DNA of 64,000 bases from Camillea tinctor (lineage: Eukaryota; Ascomycota; Sordariomycetes; Xylariales; Xylariaceae). A program made the position numbers and the translations under genes. The DNA lies in NCBI GenBank assembly GCA_022578605.1, contig MU394058.1, positions 806,001 through 870,000 on the forward strand, in the 5' to 3' direction. Position 1 is the first letter of the stretch, and every line of letters starts with the position of its first letter. This document shows, one piece after another, positions 12,343 to 23,284 of this stretch. The notes under the pieces were generated by a model. That model made no database searches and was not told where the DNA came from. It was given only the letters and a program-made list of their open reading frames with translations.

Positions 12343-14228
12343 ATGACCGACCTCACCCCTAACCTCGGTCCCAAGTCCGGCCTCGACTTTGTTGACGATT
12401 CGAGCCTTTCCTATTTTATACCCGCCGCCACCGAAATCAAGATCGATGAATCTCTCAAAGATCCCGCAAAGTCGTACCAGGAAGTGCTTGACTCCATAGA
12501 ACGACGGGATATTCTATTCTTCGGTAGGCAATTGCGCATCCTACCAAGACGTCCAATTCTCACCGTGCTCATTCCCAGACCCCAGATGAATCCGTCGACG
12601 TCTTCCTCGTCCTTAAGACTTTATACATAGAAGAGGACATTCTTAGATCCTCTCTCAGAAGCTTGGTTGTGTCTCTCGAGGCCCAGATCGTCAATAGCAA
12701 TGCGCCCGACCGCGACAGCCCACCCGCTTCCGAGGTCATTTACAACGGAACCGTGGAAGACTCGGTTGTGCCCACGATATTGGTCGATGGTGGTAGCCAA
12801 GAAGACGCTAGCGACGAAGAGCAGCACGAGCGCTATGCTTATGTGGTATGGAAATTGTCCGTGTTCCTAGGTCGGCCTAGAATACGGTTGAATGGTCCCT
12901 CGGCCGTTTTCGCTGCCACGGCCAGTATGAAGCCCACCGATGTGGCTCTACCGATCGGTCTTCGAGATGGCTACATGCCAAGTGGTGTCGCATCTGGGCT
13001 CAACCTGCTAGAATCTTTCGGGAGCGACCCGGCGATGAATGGGGTGAAGCCTCGCCTTTCTGCTCTCCGTGTGTCGCGCGTTGCGCCGGTCACGCAGCAG
13101 GAGAAAGACTTCCTGCGGCCCATCAAGGCTCTCTCCAAGATCTCACTTCGCATTTACCCCGTGGTGCATTCACGAATACGATTCACCCACCCGAACACCG
13201 TACCATCCACTACGGCGGTGATTGCGATGCTGGAAGTGGATTTCACCCCCTTTTTCGAGTGCGAAATTCTCCTTAATAGCGTGACACTCTCGCTTTCGGG
13301 TGGTACGGTCGAGGACCTTACCAGTCACGCGGGCATGCCATTCCCGCTATCTTGTGTAGCTTATGATCATGTTACCTTTCTCTACAGACTTGCCCCGGCC
13401 GAGTCGGACGTAACGTCGAAAAACCACCTACGCGATTTGGCTATTGCAATTTCAGCTACGGCTTTGGTCCGCCCGGGCGTCTGTGTGCCTCGCTTAAACA
13501 TGGCTTGGACCGCCACTGTAGATTTTACCATACCTGTTAACCCTGGGTACGGTTCTGCCATGCAGCCAATCCAGCGCTCCCACCGGCCGAGTCAACTGTC
13601 TATTGGCGGAGATAGTACCACCTCCTTAACAGCGCCGGCCGTGGCTCGACCAGATGCCTTACCGTCGCTCGAGGCATCGACGACCCAGACAGAAGTGACG
13701 GTACAAGACCTGGGTATTACGATGACGTTTACGGCGCCGCCGCCTACGCAGAAGATTTATCCGGGCGATGAATTCGTCTGGAACGTGTTCGTGGTGAACC
13801 GGTCGGCGATTCCCTCAGCTACGCCGAGGAAACTCGCAATCGTGGCCATCCCAAAACGCAGACGTAATGAAGCACGTATAAATAGGCCACCGTCCATGTC
13901 GCGGCCGCCGGAAACAAGCCACGGGCAAGTACATGCTAAAGGCCCTAAGGACCGAAGCGTGGCGGACGCCGTGTTAGATGAGAACGTAGTCCACGCAATG
14001 CAGCGCAGCAGTGTCGTTGAAACCGCCGAGGTGGCATGTCTGAGCGCAGACGTTAGAGTCGGTCCGCTTGCTCCAGGTGCGTGTCACGTTACCGAGCTCA
14101 AATTCATGGCCCTGAAAGAAGGCTTCGTCAATATCGAGGCCGTGCGGATCATCGACTTAGGAAGTAATGAACATGTAGACATTAGGGAGTTGCCGAGCGT
14201 GGTGATCGAAAGCAGGCAGGAGGTATAA
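12343..14228 (+). CDS. TRS65: TRAPP II tethering-complex subunit TRS65
   Basis: The product resembles fungal Trs65/Kre11 proteins (TRAPPC13-related), which belong to TRAPP II, the Golgi tethering complex that activates Ypt31/Rab11. Exons are 12343-12523 and 12586-14228, joined in phase 1 (1824 nt, 607 residues). The N-terminus (MTDLTPNLGPKSG) is followed by a beta-rich body. The C-terminus has the family features: LGITMTFTAPPPTQKIYPGD, the central NVFVVNRS strand, LSADVRVGPLAPGACHVTEL and a final LKFMALKEGFVNIEAVRIID segment. There is no signal peptide or membrane span, as expected for a peripheral complex member. Assignment rests on remembered family features, not a search. Confidence 0.82.
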
Positions 14229-16608
14229 AAGGGTCATGTGGATTAGGTGTTACTATATACCCGAATAGGATGTGATGATGTGTTGATCGTGAATTGTAGT
14301 TTTAGAACCAGTGGCACGGCGAATAATCTATACAATAGAAAAAGGAAAACTGAACACCCTCCAATCAGTTGCTTGTGAATGTGACAACGGATTCGGCTCT
14401 ATGGCCGAAAAAAACCGTTGATCCGGTTCCTCAGTTTACTAATTGTTGGTCCAGATTCATATTTTATGCTCATCATTATTATTATTCTGTCTGAACTCTT
14501 TTTGTTGTTAAAATTTTTTTTTTTCGCGCCTAGACAACGAAGGTAGTTCCTATTACCTACAAACTAACGACTGAAGCAAAGCTACCCTGACCAATCTGAA
14601 GACCTATAAATAATTGCCCATGTCATGCCGGTACGTAGGTTTCAAGGAGTAGAGAGTTTACCCACTCTGCGCGTCCCTCGTTATATAAAGAGCCCCCCCA
14701 GCTGGGGGGTGATCGTTTCAAACCCGATCTCTCACAACGAATACTGGTCGTTTCAGCTCACATCAATAAATAAAAAAATAGAGTGAGAGAAAAAATCGTA
14801 AAGAATACTTCTTTTAGACTCTCACTAGGTCGAAATATGGCGATTGCCATGTTTCTAGTTCCCGATTTACCCGGATATGGTGTGCTTTTGTGCTATGAAT
14901 GTGTATAGAACCCACTTATGACTGGCTGAACAGCCCCTCTCTTCAGATTTTTATTTTTATTTATTTTATTTGAAAAAAAATTCGTCTTCCCCTCTCCGGC
15001 CTCCTTCACCGCTCACCGACAAAGTACGTCCAGACGCTTCTATAGACGAAGTTAATTGAGAAAATCCCGCACTAGATGGAGATGTGCTTGGGGCTTGTCG
15101 TCGCCCGTCGCGATTAGGTTATAGACGGACAGGTTATTTCATCGGCAGTGTACATGCAATAGTGTTGTGTAAGTATGTTGTAAACGCCAGACCCAGAAAA
15201 AAAAATGTGGTGAAAAGATGGTGTCAGGTTTTTTTTTTTTCGTTCGTTTCTTCCCCTTTCCCCCCTTCGTTCAGCCACCCCGTTAAGTGGTGGTCGTAGT
15301 GACGATTGAGGCCTGGAACGATGATGTTAACGGCGCGATGTAAAAAGGACAGCTGAACATATTAGTTAGCTGGGCAAGTAGCTAAAAGCATCATCGATCT
15401 TTAGCAGCCATGCAGCACGTCTGCGATCTATAGGCAAGAGATCAGCAGGAGATAGACGCCCGTCATTATGATTTCTTACGCCCTGTTACGCAACCTACCA
15501 CTTATACACGTATACTATGACCTCGTTGTCGGCATTCCTTTTTTTTCTTGTTCCTCCCCAACTCTAAACCGTCTTACAACACTACACCACTTAGACCCGA
15601 TCGTGCGGTGCTAATGTACGTACTTAAGACCCGGCTAGCTACGCTATATGCTTAAGTGCTGCGGATCTTTTTCTCAAAAGGTGACAGCGAAATATCGATC
15701 TATGTTATCTGTTGTAGTGAGTAGTTTATGTAGTGGTAGCTTCAGTCCATTGTGTAAGTGGGAGCAGCTGGAGGAGCTAAGGAGGCACGCCGGTGGATCT
15801 ATGAGATCAAGAAAAGGGGGGTCCCTTCGTTTTAGCGCCTCGTCAGATCCTTGGTTCCGGTATCCTCGGGTTGAAACTATGGGTTTCTTGGGTCCCAGGT
15901 CTCCAGTGTTATTCCCAAGGCGTGTAACACACTCAACACACACATACACATAACCCACACACACCCATGAGGGTGAATGCGATCGTCGTCATCATATTGG
16001 GGAAGGAGAAGAAACCCCCAGCAACTGAACTTGACTTCTGTTGCAAAACCTGATGGTGCGGGTGCGTTCGTTCGTTCTTCTTTGTCAAGTAAACTAATCC
16101 TCGGGCAGGGTCCAAGAAGGGTCCCTCCGCCCACACACACCCCCGGTGCCCAACATGACGTATTATAGGTAGGGCCAGCCGAAAGGGTTTAAGTAGGTAT
16201 TATAAGTTGTGTGCCCGTGGAAGACCGAATAGCGAGTTGTACCATACTTCGGCGTTTTCGTTATTCGATCGTAAGAGAAGAAGAAGAAAATATCCTCTTT
16301 TTTTCTTGTTGCTATACCTATCTGAGCTGCTGGTTCGACTTGCCTGGTGCTGTCTCGGCTTACAAAGAATAAAAACACCCACATACACACACACACACAC
16401 ATCTACGCCCTAACCTATATATTCACAAACTACCGGCTTTGTCTACCTACGGAGATAGTTTAGACTGCTATTCCGCCAACTCGCCCTAGAAATATCTGAA
16501 AGACCGATCGACCGCACGTAGACGGCTGTTATTCCTGGCTCTGAACAACCTTACTACTACCATCACCATCATCACCACCACTGCCGCCAAATACCTCTCT
16601 TCTCCACC
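14229..16608. other. Intergenic region with a perfect G/C palindrome
   Basis: This 2.4-kb interval shows no gene with domain or splicing support. It contains the 16-bp palindrome at 14694-14709, T-rich tracts around 14510-14525 and 15229-15242, and CA-rich microsatellite stretches near 15928-15966 and 16378-16400. The last 150 bases are probably the promoter and 5' UTR of the small membrane protein at 16609. Confidence 0.6.
14694..14709. repeat. Perfect 16-bp palindrome C6-AGCT-G6
   Basis: Six C, the tetramer AGCT and six G form a perfect inverted repeat with no spacer, about 470 bp downstream of TRS65. It could extrude as a short hairpin or bind a dimeric protein. It does not have the T-run of a bacterial-type terminator, and this is a eukaryotic context. 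Confidence 0.8.
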
Positions 16609-16902
16609 ATGGACGACTTCCCGAGAAACCTCATCGTGGCCATCGTCGTCAGCGCCATCGCCGTGACCATCGGCGGCGGGCTGATCTTCCTGTTCGCGCT
16701 GCACTGGGCGCGGGTCGTCCGGAAGGTGACGCCCGAGAGCTGGCACACGCCCAAGAGCGAGAAGGCGTGGCCCAAGTCGCGGGACTCGGTCGACACGGGG
16801 TCGCCCGTCGACTCGCCGCAGTCGTGGTCGCCGACGAGCTCCGCGCACAGCTCGCCCAGGTCGTCGGGTATGAGCGCCGGGGCTCCCATGCTGAAGACAT
16901 GA
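16609..16902 (+). CDS. Small single-span membrane protein, unknown function
   Basis: This 97-residue single-exon ORF has a strong start context (CCACCATGG) and GC-rich codons that contrast with the AT-rich flanks. Residues 8-30 (LIVAIVVSAIAVTIGGGLIF and on) form one clear transmembrane helix. After WARVVRK the protein is hydrophilic, Ser/Pro-rich and probably cytosolic, with KSEKAWPKSRDSVDTGSP, a likely phosphorylation-rich tail, ending APMLKT. There is no cleavable-signal pattern. I do not recognise a family. The hydrophobic helix with a following basic stretch and clear codon bias make it more likely a gene than chance. Confidence 0.6.
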   Translation: MDDFPRNLIVAIVVSAIAVTIGGGLIFLFALHWARVVRKVTPESWHTPKSEKAWPKSRDSVDTGSPVDSPQSWSPTSSAHSSPRSSGMSAGAPMLKT

Positions 16903-19747
16903 TTGTCTTCTAGCTACGGCACACGATGTTAAGAAAAATGAGATCAGGGCGGAAGAAGTTTGGTGGGGCTTTCGATACGAAGTCGTGAGCTGCTATCAAC
17001 TACTTGTTATTGTTATATGTAAAAAAGGGAATCCAAAGACGGATGGGATAAGAGTGGGGAGTCCCCGAGTTTTTTTTTTCACGAATTTCACGAGTTACGA
17101 TATAGGCTTATGAGGGTATTGGCGTTAGGGTCACGGGTTTTTCTGCTATGCGACATCGCATCATCATCGTCATGGTCGTCATTACCACCATTACATCGGA
17201 TCGCATCGGATTTTTAGGTGCCGGTATACTGATCATAAAGCATCATCATTGGATGGATAGATACCTAGAGCTATCTACTTTCATGGCGTTTGGGGGGAGG
17301 TTCTAAGAGCTAGCTTCACTGCGCATTCTTTGTTATTAGAGCTCTTAGAAGGAGAAGGGAGTTTACGGAACTAGCTAGATTTTAATGATAAATTTAGAAG
17401 AATAAAAAATATGTATTTACATTTATATACGGCTGCTTTGTTGAAATTGCCGGGTTCCGTCCTAAACGGATCAAGTTGAAAGGAGCAGGCTGTTTCACTC
17501 GTTGGCTTGAAACAAGATCTGAAAACTGAGTAATAAGTTCAGGATCCATTGACGTTCTTATGACAGATAATTATTTCCCAACCTTTGTTACAGTCCTCTT
17601 GTTGAGAAGAACGGTGTTTGCGTTTAATCTAGCTAGATCTTACAGGTGAAGCAAGTCATGTTGTCAAATTCAGCATTCGGGACTGCCCATCTACGCAATT
17701 TAGGTCTCACCTATGGCCCAGGTCGTGCCCTATGCTAAAGCAGACACTTCACATAAGCCAATAATAACGGAGCTCAAAACATATCTACATTTACATATGG
17801 TTTCTCCAGATCGATATCGCGATTCGGATCTCTTATTGTTTCCTTGCTTAACCGCACCCAGCATAAGCGTAGATCCCAAGGAGCACCCTGCATTGCATTG
17901 TCAACACGTGGGTAAGCTTAAGATGGCCACTTATATTGCCATGCGGCATGTCCCGTACTATAATGCGTGCACATGCTTAATGCATGCTTCTTCGGCGGGC
18001 ATGTGTGTAAGGATGTATAAACAGATCGATCTGCAATTAACTATCTATATACCTTTTATTACGTTATATAAAGCTTGAATTTTTGAATTGAAGTTATGAG
18101 GTTGCTTGATTAGGGGACTATCTCTGGGTGATGGGAGGACCTGTCCCTTATATACATGTAGCTGCGGATATACCTTGTACCTGTACCTTGATAGATACCC
18201 CTTATCACCTATTTCAGCAGAATTTACAATAACCTATAGGGTTAAATATGTGACTTAAACATGATAACTTGGTAACTAGAAACTATCATGAGAGACTGAT
18301 ATATCATCCAGCGGCCATCTCTTGAAGATGGGGCCAGCGAAACCATGAACAATACATAAGCTACCAGGTCATACTAGTTAACAATAGATGACTCGAAATA
18401 GTAGACACTAGAACACGTATAGATAGATCCCCCGTCCTACCTTTCCTGATCCTGTCCCGAGACTCCCAAATATGTAATAAAGCCATCATATCAAACGAAG
18501 GGAAAGCCTCGAGTCTCTATACACCCCGAAATGGAGACATATACATCGAACAATGAAAATGCTCTGCTCACCAACGCCATTCGGAATCCATTGTAACCGA
18601 CCCGCTCCAAACCAACTTGACACTCACCCACACGATATACAAGGGGAATCTTTGGCGATACGACGAAGAAAACGTTCCCAACCCGGCAGGGGATATATAA
18701 GCGAATACACATGAGCTCCTAGTTCGAGAGGTTAGGTAGCTTCGAAATGGACTAGAAACGTCAAGCTCGGTAGGGTATCATTATACATTGATCTCTATGA
18801 TTAGGTGGTATCTGGGGGTAACCGAGGATTACCGTTTAGAATCTTTAGGTTAGGGTTAGTATTTTTATTTTATTTTAATGAGAGGTTAGGGTTATTTATA
18901 ATGCAAATATCTATATACATCATCACTAGTCAACAAAGAGGCGATCTTAAAATAAGTCCCTGGGGTAGATACATATATCGAGGGTTAGGGGTTGGTCCTG
19001 TATTCTCATATATCAATGTCCTGAAGGGGTGGTCTACGATGATAAGTGTTAATATGTCGTACGCGAGGAATTTTATGTCACACTGTAAGAACTAACAATT
19101 GCAAAATGATAGCTTGCTGATATTGTACAAGCCCTATTGGACTATCATTGTTCCCTAATAAGAGGGGATGGGAGGAACATTGAGTTGTGCTGTGAACTCA
19201 AGATCTCCCCCCCTTTCCCCTAGGAAAGACAAGGTAATCTAGGTTACATAAAGTTAAGATGTATGCATCAGTCCCGGCAGAGATTTGTGATTCTCTTGTT
19301 TTTTTTCTTCTCTCCTTCCCTGGCAAATTTATTGCCCTCTTTTTCTTTTTTTCATCCGTCGTTACTACTTACATATATAGAAGTTATACAAGAAGGTAAG
19401 TAGAAACATATTGTAAGCATTGGGGGAAACGTTGCCCCCGCTGCTCGACTGCTCTCGTTGACGATCCTTCTCATCCAGACCACTGGGTTTAAGATAGACA
19501 TTATACAAAAACGACAATTTGTAGTGATAATGCAAGGGATAAAAATATGTAATAGAAAATCCAAGGGCAATTTTGTATACCAACTCCGGTGCCCGTAACC
19601 ACCCCCAGTATACAATAATTGCGTTAGTCAAAAAAGGGAGCTATCCTCCTGATGCCCCAGTCCGGTAAATGCCCAGATATAGAATATAATTCAAATGCGC
19701 CGCTATGCAATCGTTTCAGCAATGGACGAGGAAATTGATCGTCACTT
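16903..19747. other. Intergenic region with telomere-like motifs
   Basis: This 2.8-kb stretch lies between a plus-strand and a minus-strand 3' end. A 121-codon frame at 17713-18078 has no recognisable domain and is not called. TTAGGG-type motifs cluster at 18845-18859, 18884-18894 and 18981-18992. The rest is AT-rich with short homopolymer runs. Confidence 0.6.
18845..18992 (+). repeat. Cluster of interstitial telomere-like TTAGGG motifs
   Basis: Three short matches to the fungal telomere unit occur within 150 bp: TTAGGTTAGGGTTAG at 18845, GGTTAGGGTTA at 18884 and AGGGTTAGGGG at 18981. They are too short for a telomere relic proven by itself, but the clustering on one strand is noticeable. 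Confidence 0.5.
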
Positions 19748-22700
19748 TCATGATTGTAGGGACTTGAATCGGCCCTCAAAGGCCTTGACCTTCTCCGCCG
19801 CGAGTTCACGCTCTAACCGTCTGGTCTGGCTGATGGCGGCCTCGCGCTCTTCCTGAAGCTCGAGGACCTCGATCTGCGCCTTGTTCATGCGCCCGACTAC
19901 CTCCTGCATCTCGCTGTCGGCGTCAGACAGCGCATTCTCTAGCTCAGCGACGCGCGCCCGGAGATTGTCAACTTGGGTCTCCTCAGAGACGCTAATAGCT
20001 GGACCAGAACGGGTCGAGGTGATGCGTGGAGAGCGTCCACCCGAAGTTGTAAATAGGGGGGACAAGGGTGACTTCGGCGGGAACGTGCGGGGTGCACGCA
20101 GGCTGTCGCCCATTCGCTTGAGCTGGGCGTTGTGGCTCTCCTTGAGAGCAGACATTTCGTCTTCGTGGCGAATAATCCTATCCTCGGTGGCAGCCTGTGC
20201 CGCCTCGAGCTTCTCTTCGAGAGCACGTAGGCGGGCTTGCATGGTGGTGATCTGTTGGCTGCTTGCCTTCTGGTTGGCCTCACCTCGGGAGACGGTCTCA
20301 GAAATCCGCTGGCGGAGAGTTTGGTTGGTAGCCAGTTGCTGCCGAACCTGGATAGCCAGCTCTTCAACGCGGCGTGCTGACTCGCTCAATTCGTCGGCAA
20401 GAGCTTTCTCAGACTCAAGGTACGTCTGCTCGCTGGCTTTTAGAGCATCGAGCTGGTCCCTGTAAGTGGCTGCCTCTTGGCGAGCAAGATCTCGGTCGAA
20501 AATAGCAGAAGAGAGCGCGTTTTCCAACTTCTCGACTGCGAGTTGGGTCCTCTCATCTTGCGACGCACTGTCCTCCAACTTCTTGATTCTCTCGAGGGAC
20601 TCCGCGTAAGCTTTTTGAAGATCCTCGTACGCAGCTGCCAAGGAATCTGATGTCACTGGGACAGCCAGCTTGTCGCTTGCAGTACTCGAGCGAGCTAGCG
20701 AGGGCGGGATTAGAATATCGTTCTCGCCCAAGAGGCTGCGCAATGATGCGATTTCTTGCTCGGCTCTGTCGAGATCCATCTTTAAGCCGCCTAGACCCTT
20801 CTCTACCTGCCATTTCTGGTCCATAGCTTCTTCAGCGCGCCGCCGCAGTGTGTTGATTTCGGCTCGGAGGTTGCTCACTTCCCGCTGGAACCCGGCCTTC
20901 TGTGGTGAGGTAGTCATAAGCCGGTCACGCTCCATCTCGAGAGCACGAATCTTCTTCTCATTCTCACGGTTTTGGTACTCTTGTCTCTCGAGCAGGTTTT
21001 TCAATGCGCGATGTAGTGCATCTCGCTGCTCCTCGACGTCTTTAAGTCTCTCAGAGAGTTGGTCCCGGGACTCACTCGACTTGACCGTCTTGGACCTCGA
21101 GAGGCCAGATGATGGTGGCCGTTGTAATCTGAATGACGACGGCGGGCCCGTAAGGGAATTGGACCGCGACAGCCGAGATGCTGCAGCTCCAGCAAACATT
21201 CCTTCCTCCGCGATACTATCCATCGAGGCTCTCGACCCTCTTCGCAAGGTGGTATTCTCAGTTTTGAGGTTCTGTAGCTCTTGCTGCATTTTAGTCGACT
21301 CATAGTTCATCTTCTCGAGCTCTGCGGCCTGGCCCTCGAGGCCCTCCACACGGGCACGAAGCTGAGGCACAATCTCATCCCGGAGATTGTCGCGTTCGTT
21401 GGATGCATTTTGGAGCTCGTCCTTGAGTGCAGTTAACAAGTCCTCAAAATTGTCCTTGACCTGACGCTCCTCGGAAAGCTTCCGTCGGAGGGTCTCACAT
21501 GTGTTCTCCAACTCTTTTATTCTTCCACTGGCATCGGCACTGTTTACTCGCTCAATGTCGAACTGTGATGCTTTTTCTGAAAGCTGTCGAATTTGTTCAT
21601 CAAGCTCTTGTCTTTTTGTCCTTTCATCTTGAAGCTTGGTAGTCAGTTCAAGCCTGACTTGCGCCTTTTCTTGTTCGGCCCTTCTTTGTATCTTTTCAAT
21701 CTCCTCCTTCGACTGATCGTAATCGCTATATTTAGCTGTGCTGTAGCCGGAATCGGAGAAGTAGTCGCTAGTTCTCTTGTTCCCGTTGGCTGTGGGGTTG
21801 TCCCGCTCTGCTTGAAGCTTGTCAACCAGATCTTCCAAGTCCATCTCGCGCCGAATGGACAATGCCAATTCGGCCGAGATGGCCTTTAGCTCATCTTCCA
21901 TTTCTTCGATTTGAGCAGCTGCCGATGACGGTACCGGTGGTGTTGCGAGGTAAGATTCGCAGTACTCCCTGGAGTCGGTAGAGCCGTATTGCACCTTAGG
22001 GGCTTCGAGTAGTGATTGTGGTCCGACTGCGGTGGCTGGCGATGCATCTGTAACGCTGGTAGACTTAGAGTAGTCGTAGGGTGATGGAAGTGGTGAGAAG
22101 CCCTTGTCAGAAACTTCAGTGTTGGACGGCGACGATGCAGTCCAACCGAAAAAGTTACTCAACTTAGAGGCGGAACCTGGTGACTTGGGAAGCGGTTTGT
22201 CAGTGTTTGGTGTCTTGATTTCGTTGTTTGCCGGCGTCAACGCTGCGTCTTCTGATCTCAGAGTCAGGTGTGGTGGCGTGGCCTTTCGAGTGAGATGCAG
22301 CGACATAGTATTAGAATTATGATTAGAACTATACGACGAGTCCGAATTGTACCCGTCCAATATATTATCGCTCAGTGGGTCCTCGTCGTCATCAGCCAAT
22401 AGATCATCATATGAGGTCTGTTCGTCTTGATCCGACAACTCGGCGGTAGTAGACGTTTGAAGAACTGCAGGGTTGTTTCCCTGAAAAGCCGGATATTCAT
22501 CCACCTCACCCGATATGACAGCCGGGTCGGAATGTGAGTCAGTAGTAGCGGCCAACGCGTGTGCCTGTGGCTGTTCTTGCTCGTGTTGGTGTTGGTTTTG
22601 GTGTTGGGGATGCTCCCTGGTTAAATCATCAAAGAGATTAACATCACACGTTTGTTTAAATTGGTCTTGGATTGCATTGAAGAAAAATTAACGAGAACCC

Positions 22701-23284
22701 TTGACTCACTCTTTGTCGTCCTGGGTGGTGGCCGTCGTCGTTGTGCCCTCCGTGGTGGGGTCTAAGTCGAATTCTGAGTTCGAGTCCAAGTCCGAATTCG
22801 AATCTGATTCTGAATCTGAATCTGAATCTGCCGGCTTCGTCTGAGATGGCCAGTCGGGCAAGTCAGGCAGAGGAGATAGAGGCCTGGTGGACTGGACTTC
22901 CGGACCGCGCGGAAACTCGTAAATCGTCGGGCTGTCGAGAGAGCAGGAGCGTGAGTATTTCTGTTCTGGCTTGGGCCGGGGTTTGGCGATAGCAGCAAGG
23001 TATGCTCCGGATGAATACCTGGTTGCAATTGGTGAGGCGGCGGCCGACAATGGCTTGCGCTTGATAGATGGGGCAGGCGGTAGGGCTGTCGTATTATCGT
23101 CGATGACCAGGTTTCTGATGTTTCGCGAAACAGGCAGAGCGGGCACCGATTCTTGAGATCGAGGGGGCAGCGGAAAGGAAGGTAAAGGCCTTGGAAGGGA
23201 GGATAGGTCTGATGAAGCACGAGAAGTCTCAGACTTGGCCCCCGGGGAGGAGGGGTGCTTCTGGGATGGTATATCGGCCGACAT
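19748..23284 (-). CDS. Large coiled-coil protein (fungal 'M protein repeat'-like), function unknown
   Basis: The protein has 1147 residues from two exons, 23284-22710 and 22616-19748 (3444 nt, phase consistent; donor GTGAGT, acceptor CAG). Residues 1-190 are Ser/Pro-rich and disordered, with an Asp/Ser repeat (SDSDSESDSNSDLDSNSEF). After a Gln/His-rich linker, a further low-complexity segment has small FFGW and DYFSDSGYSTAKYS motifs. From about residue 430 to the end it is almost continuous heptad coiled coil rich in E, K, R, Q and L, broken by a Ser/Arg/Pro segment (SRLSRSNSLTGPPSSFRLQR). There is no signal peptide or membrane span. The architecture suggests a structural scaffold or cytoskeletal/trafficking linker; that is inference only. 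I chose ATG 23284 (MSADIPSQ); an upstream in-frame ATG at 23308 is possible. Confidence 0.85.

Noticed and set aside
17713..18078. 121-codon plus-strand frame
   Set aside because: Has an ATG and fair length but no recognisable domain, no splice continuation and mixed hydrophobicity; not enough to call a gene.
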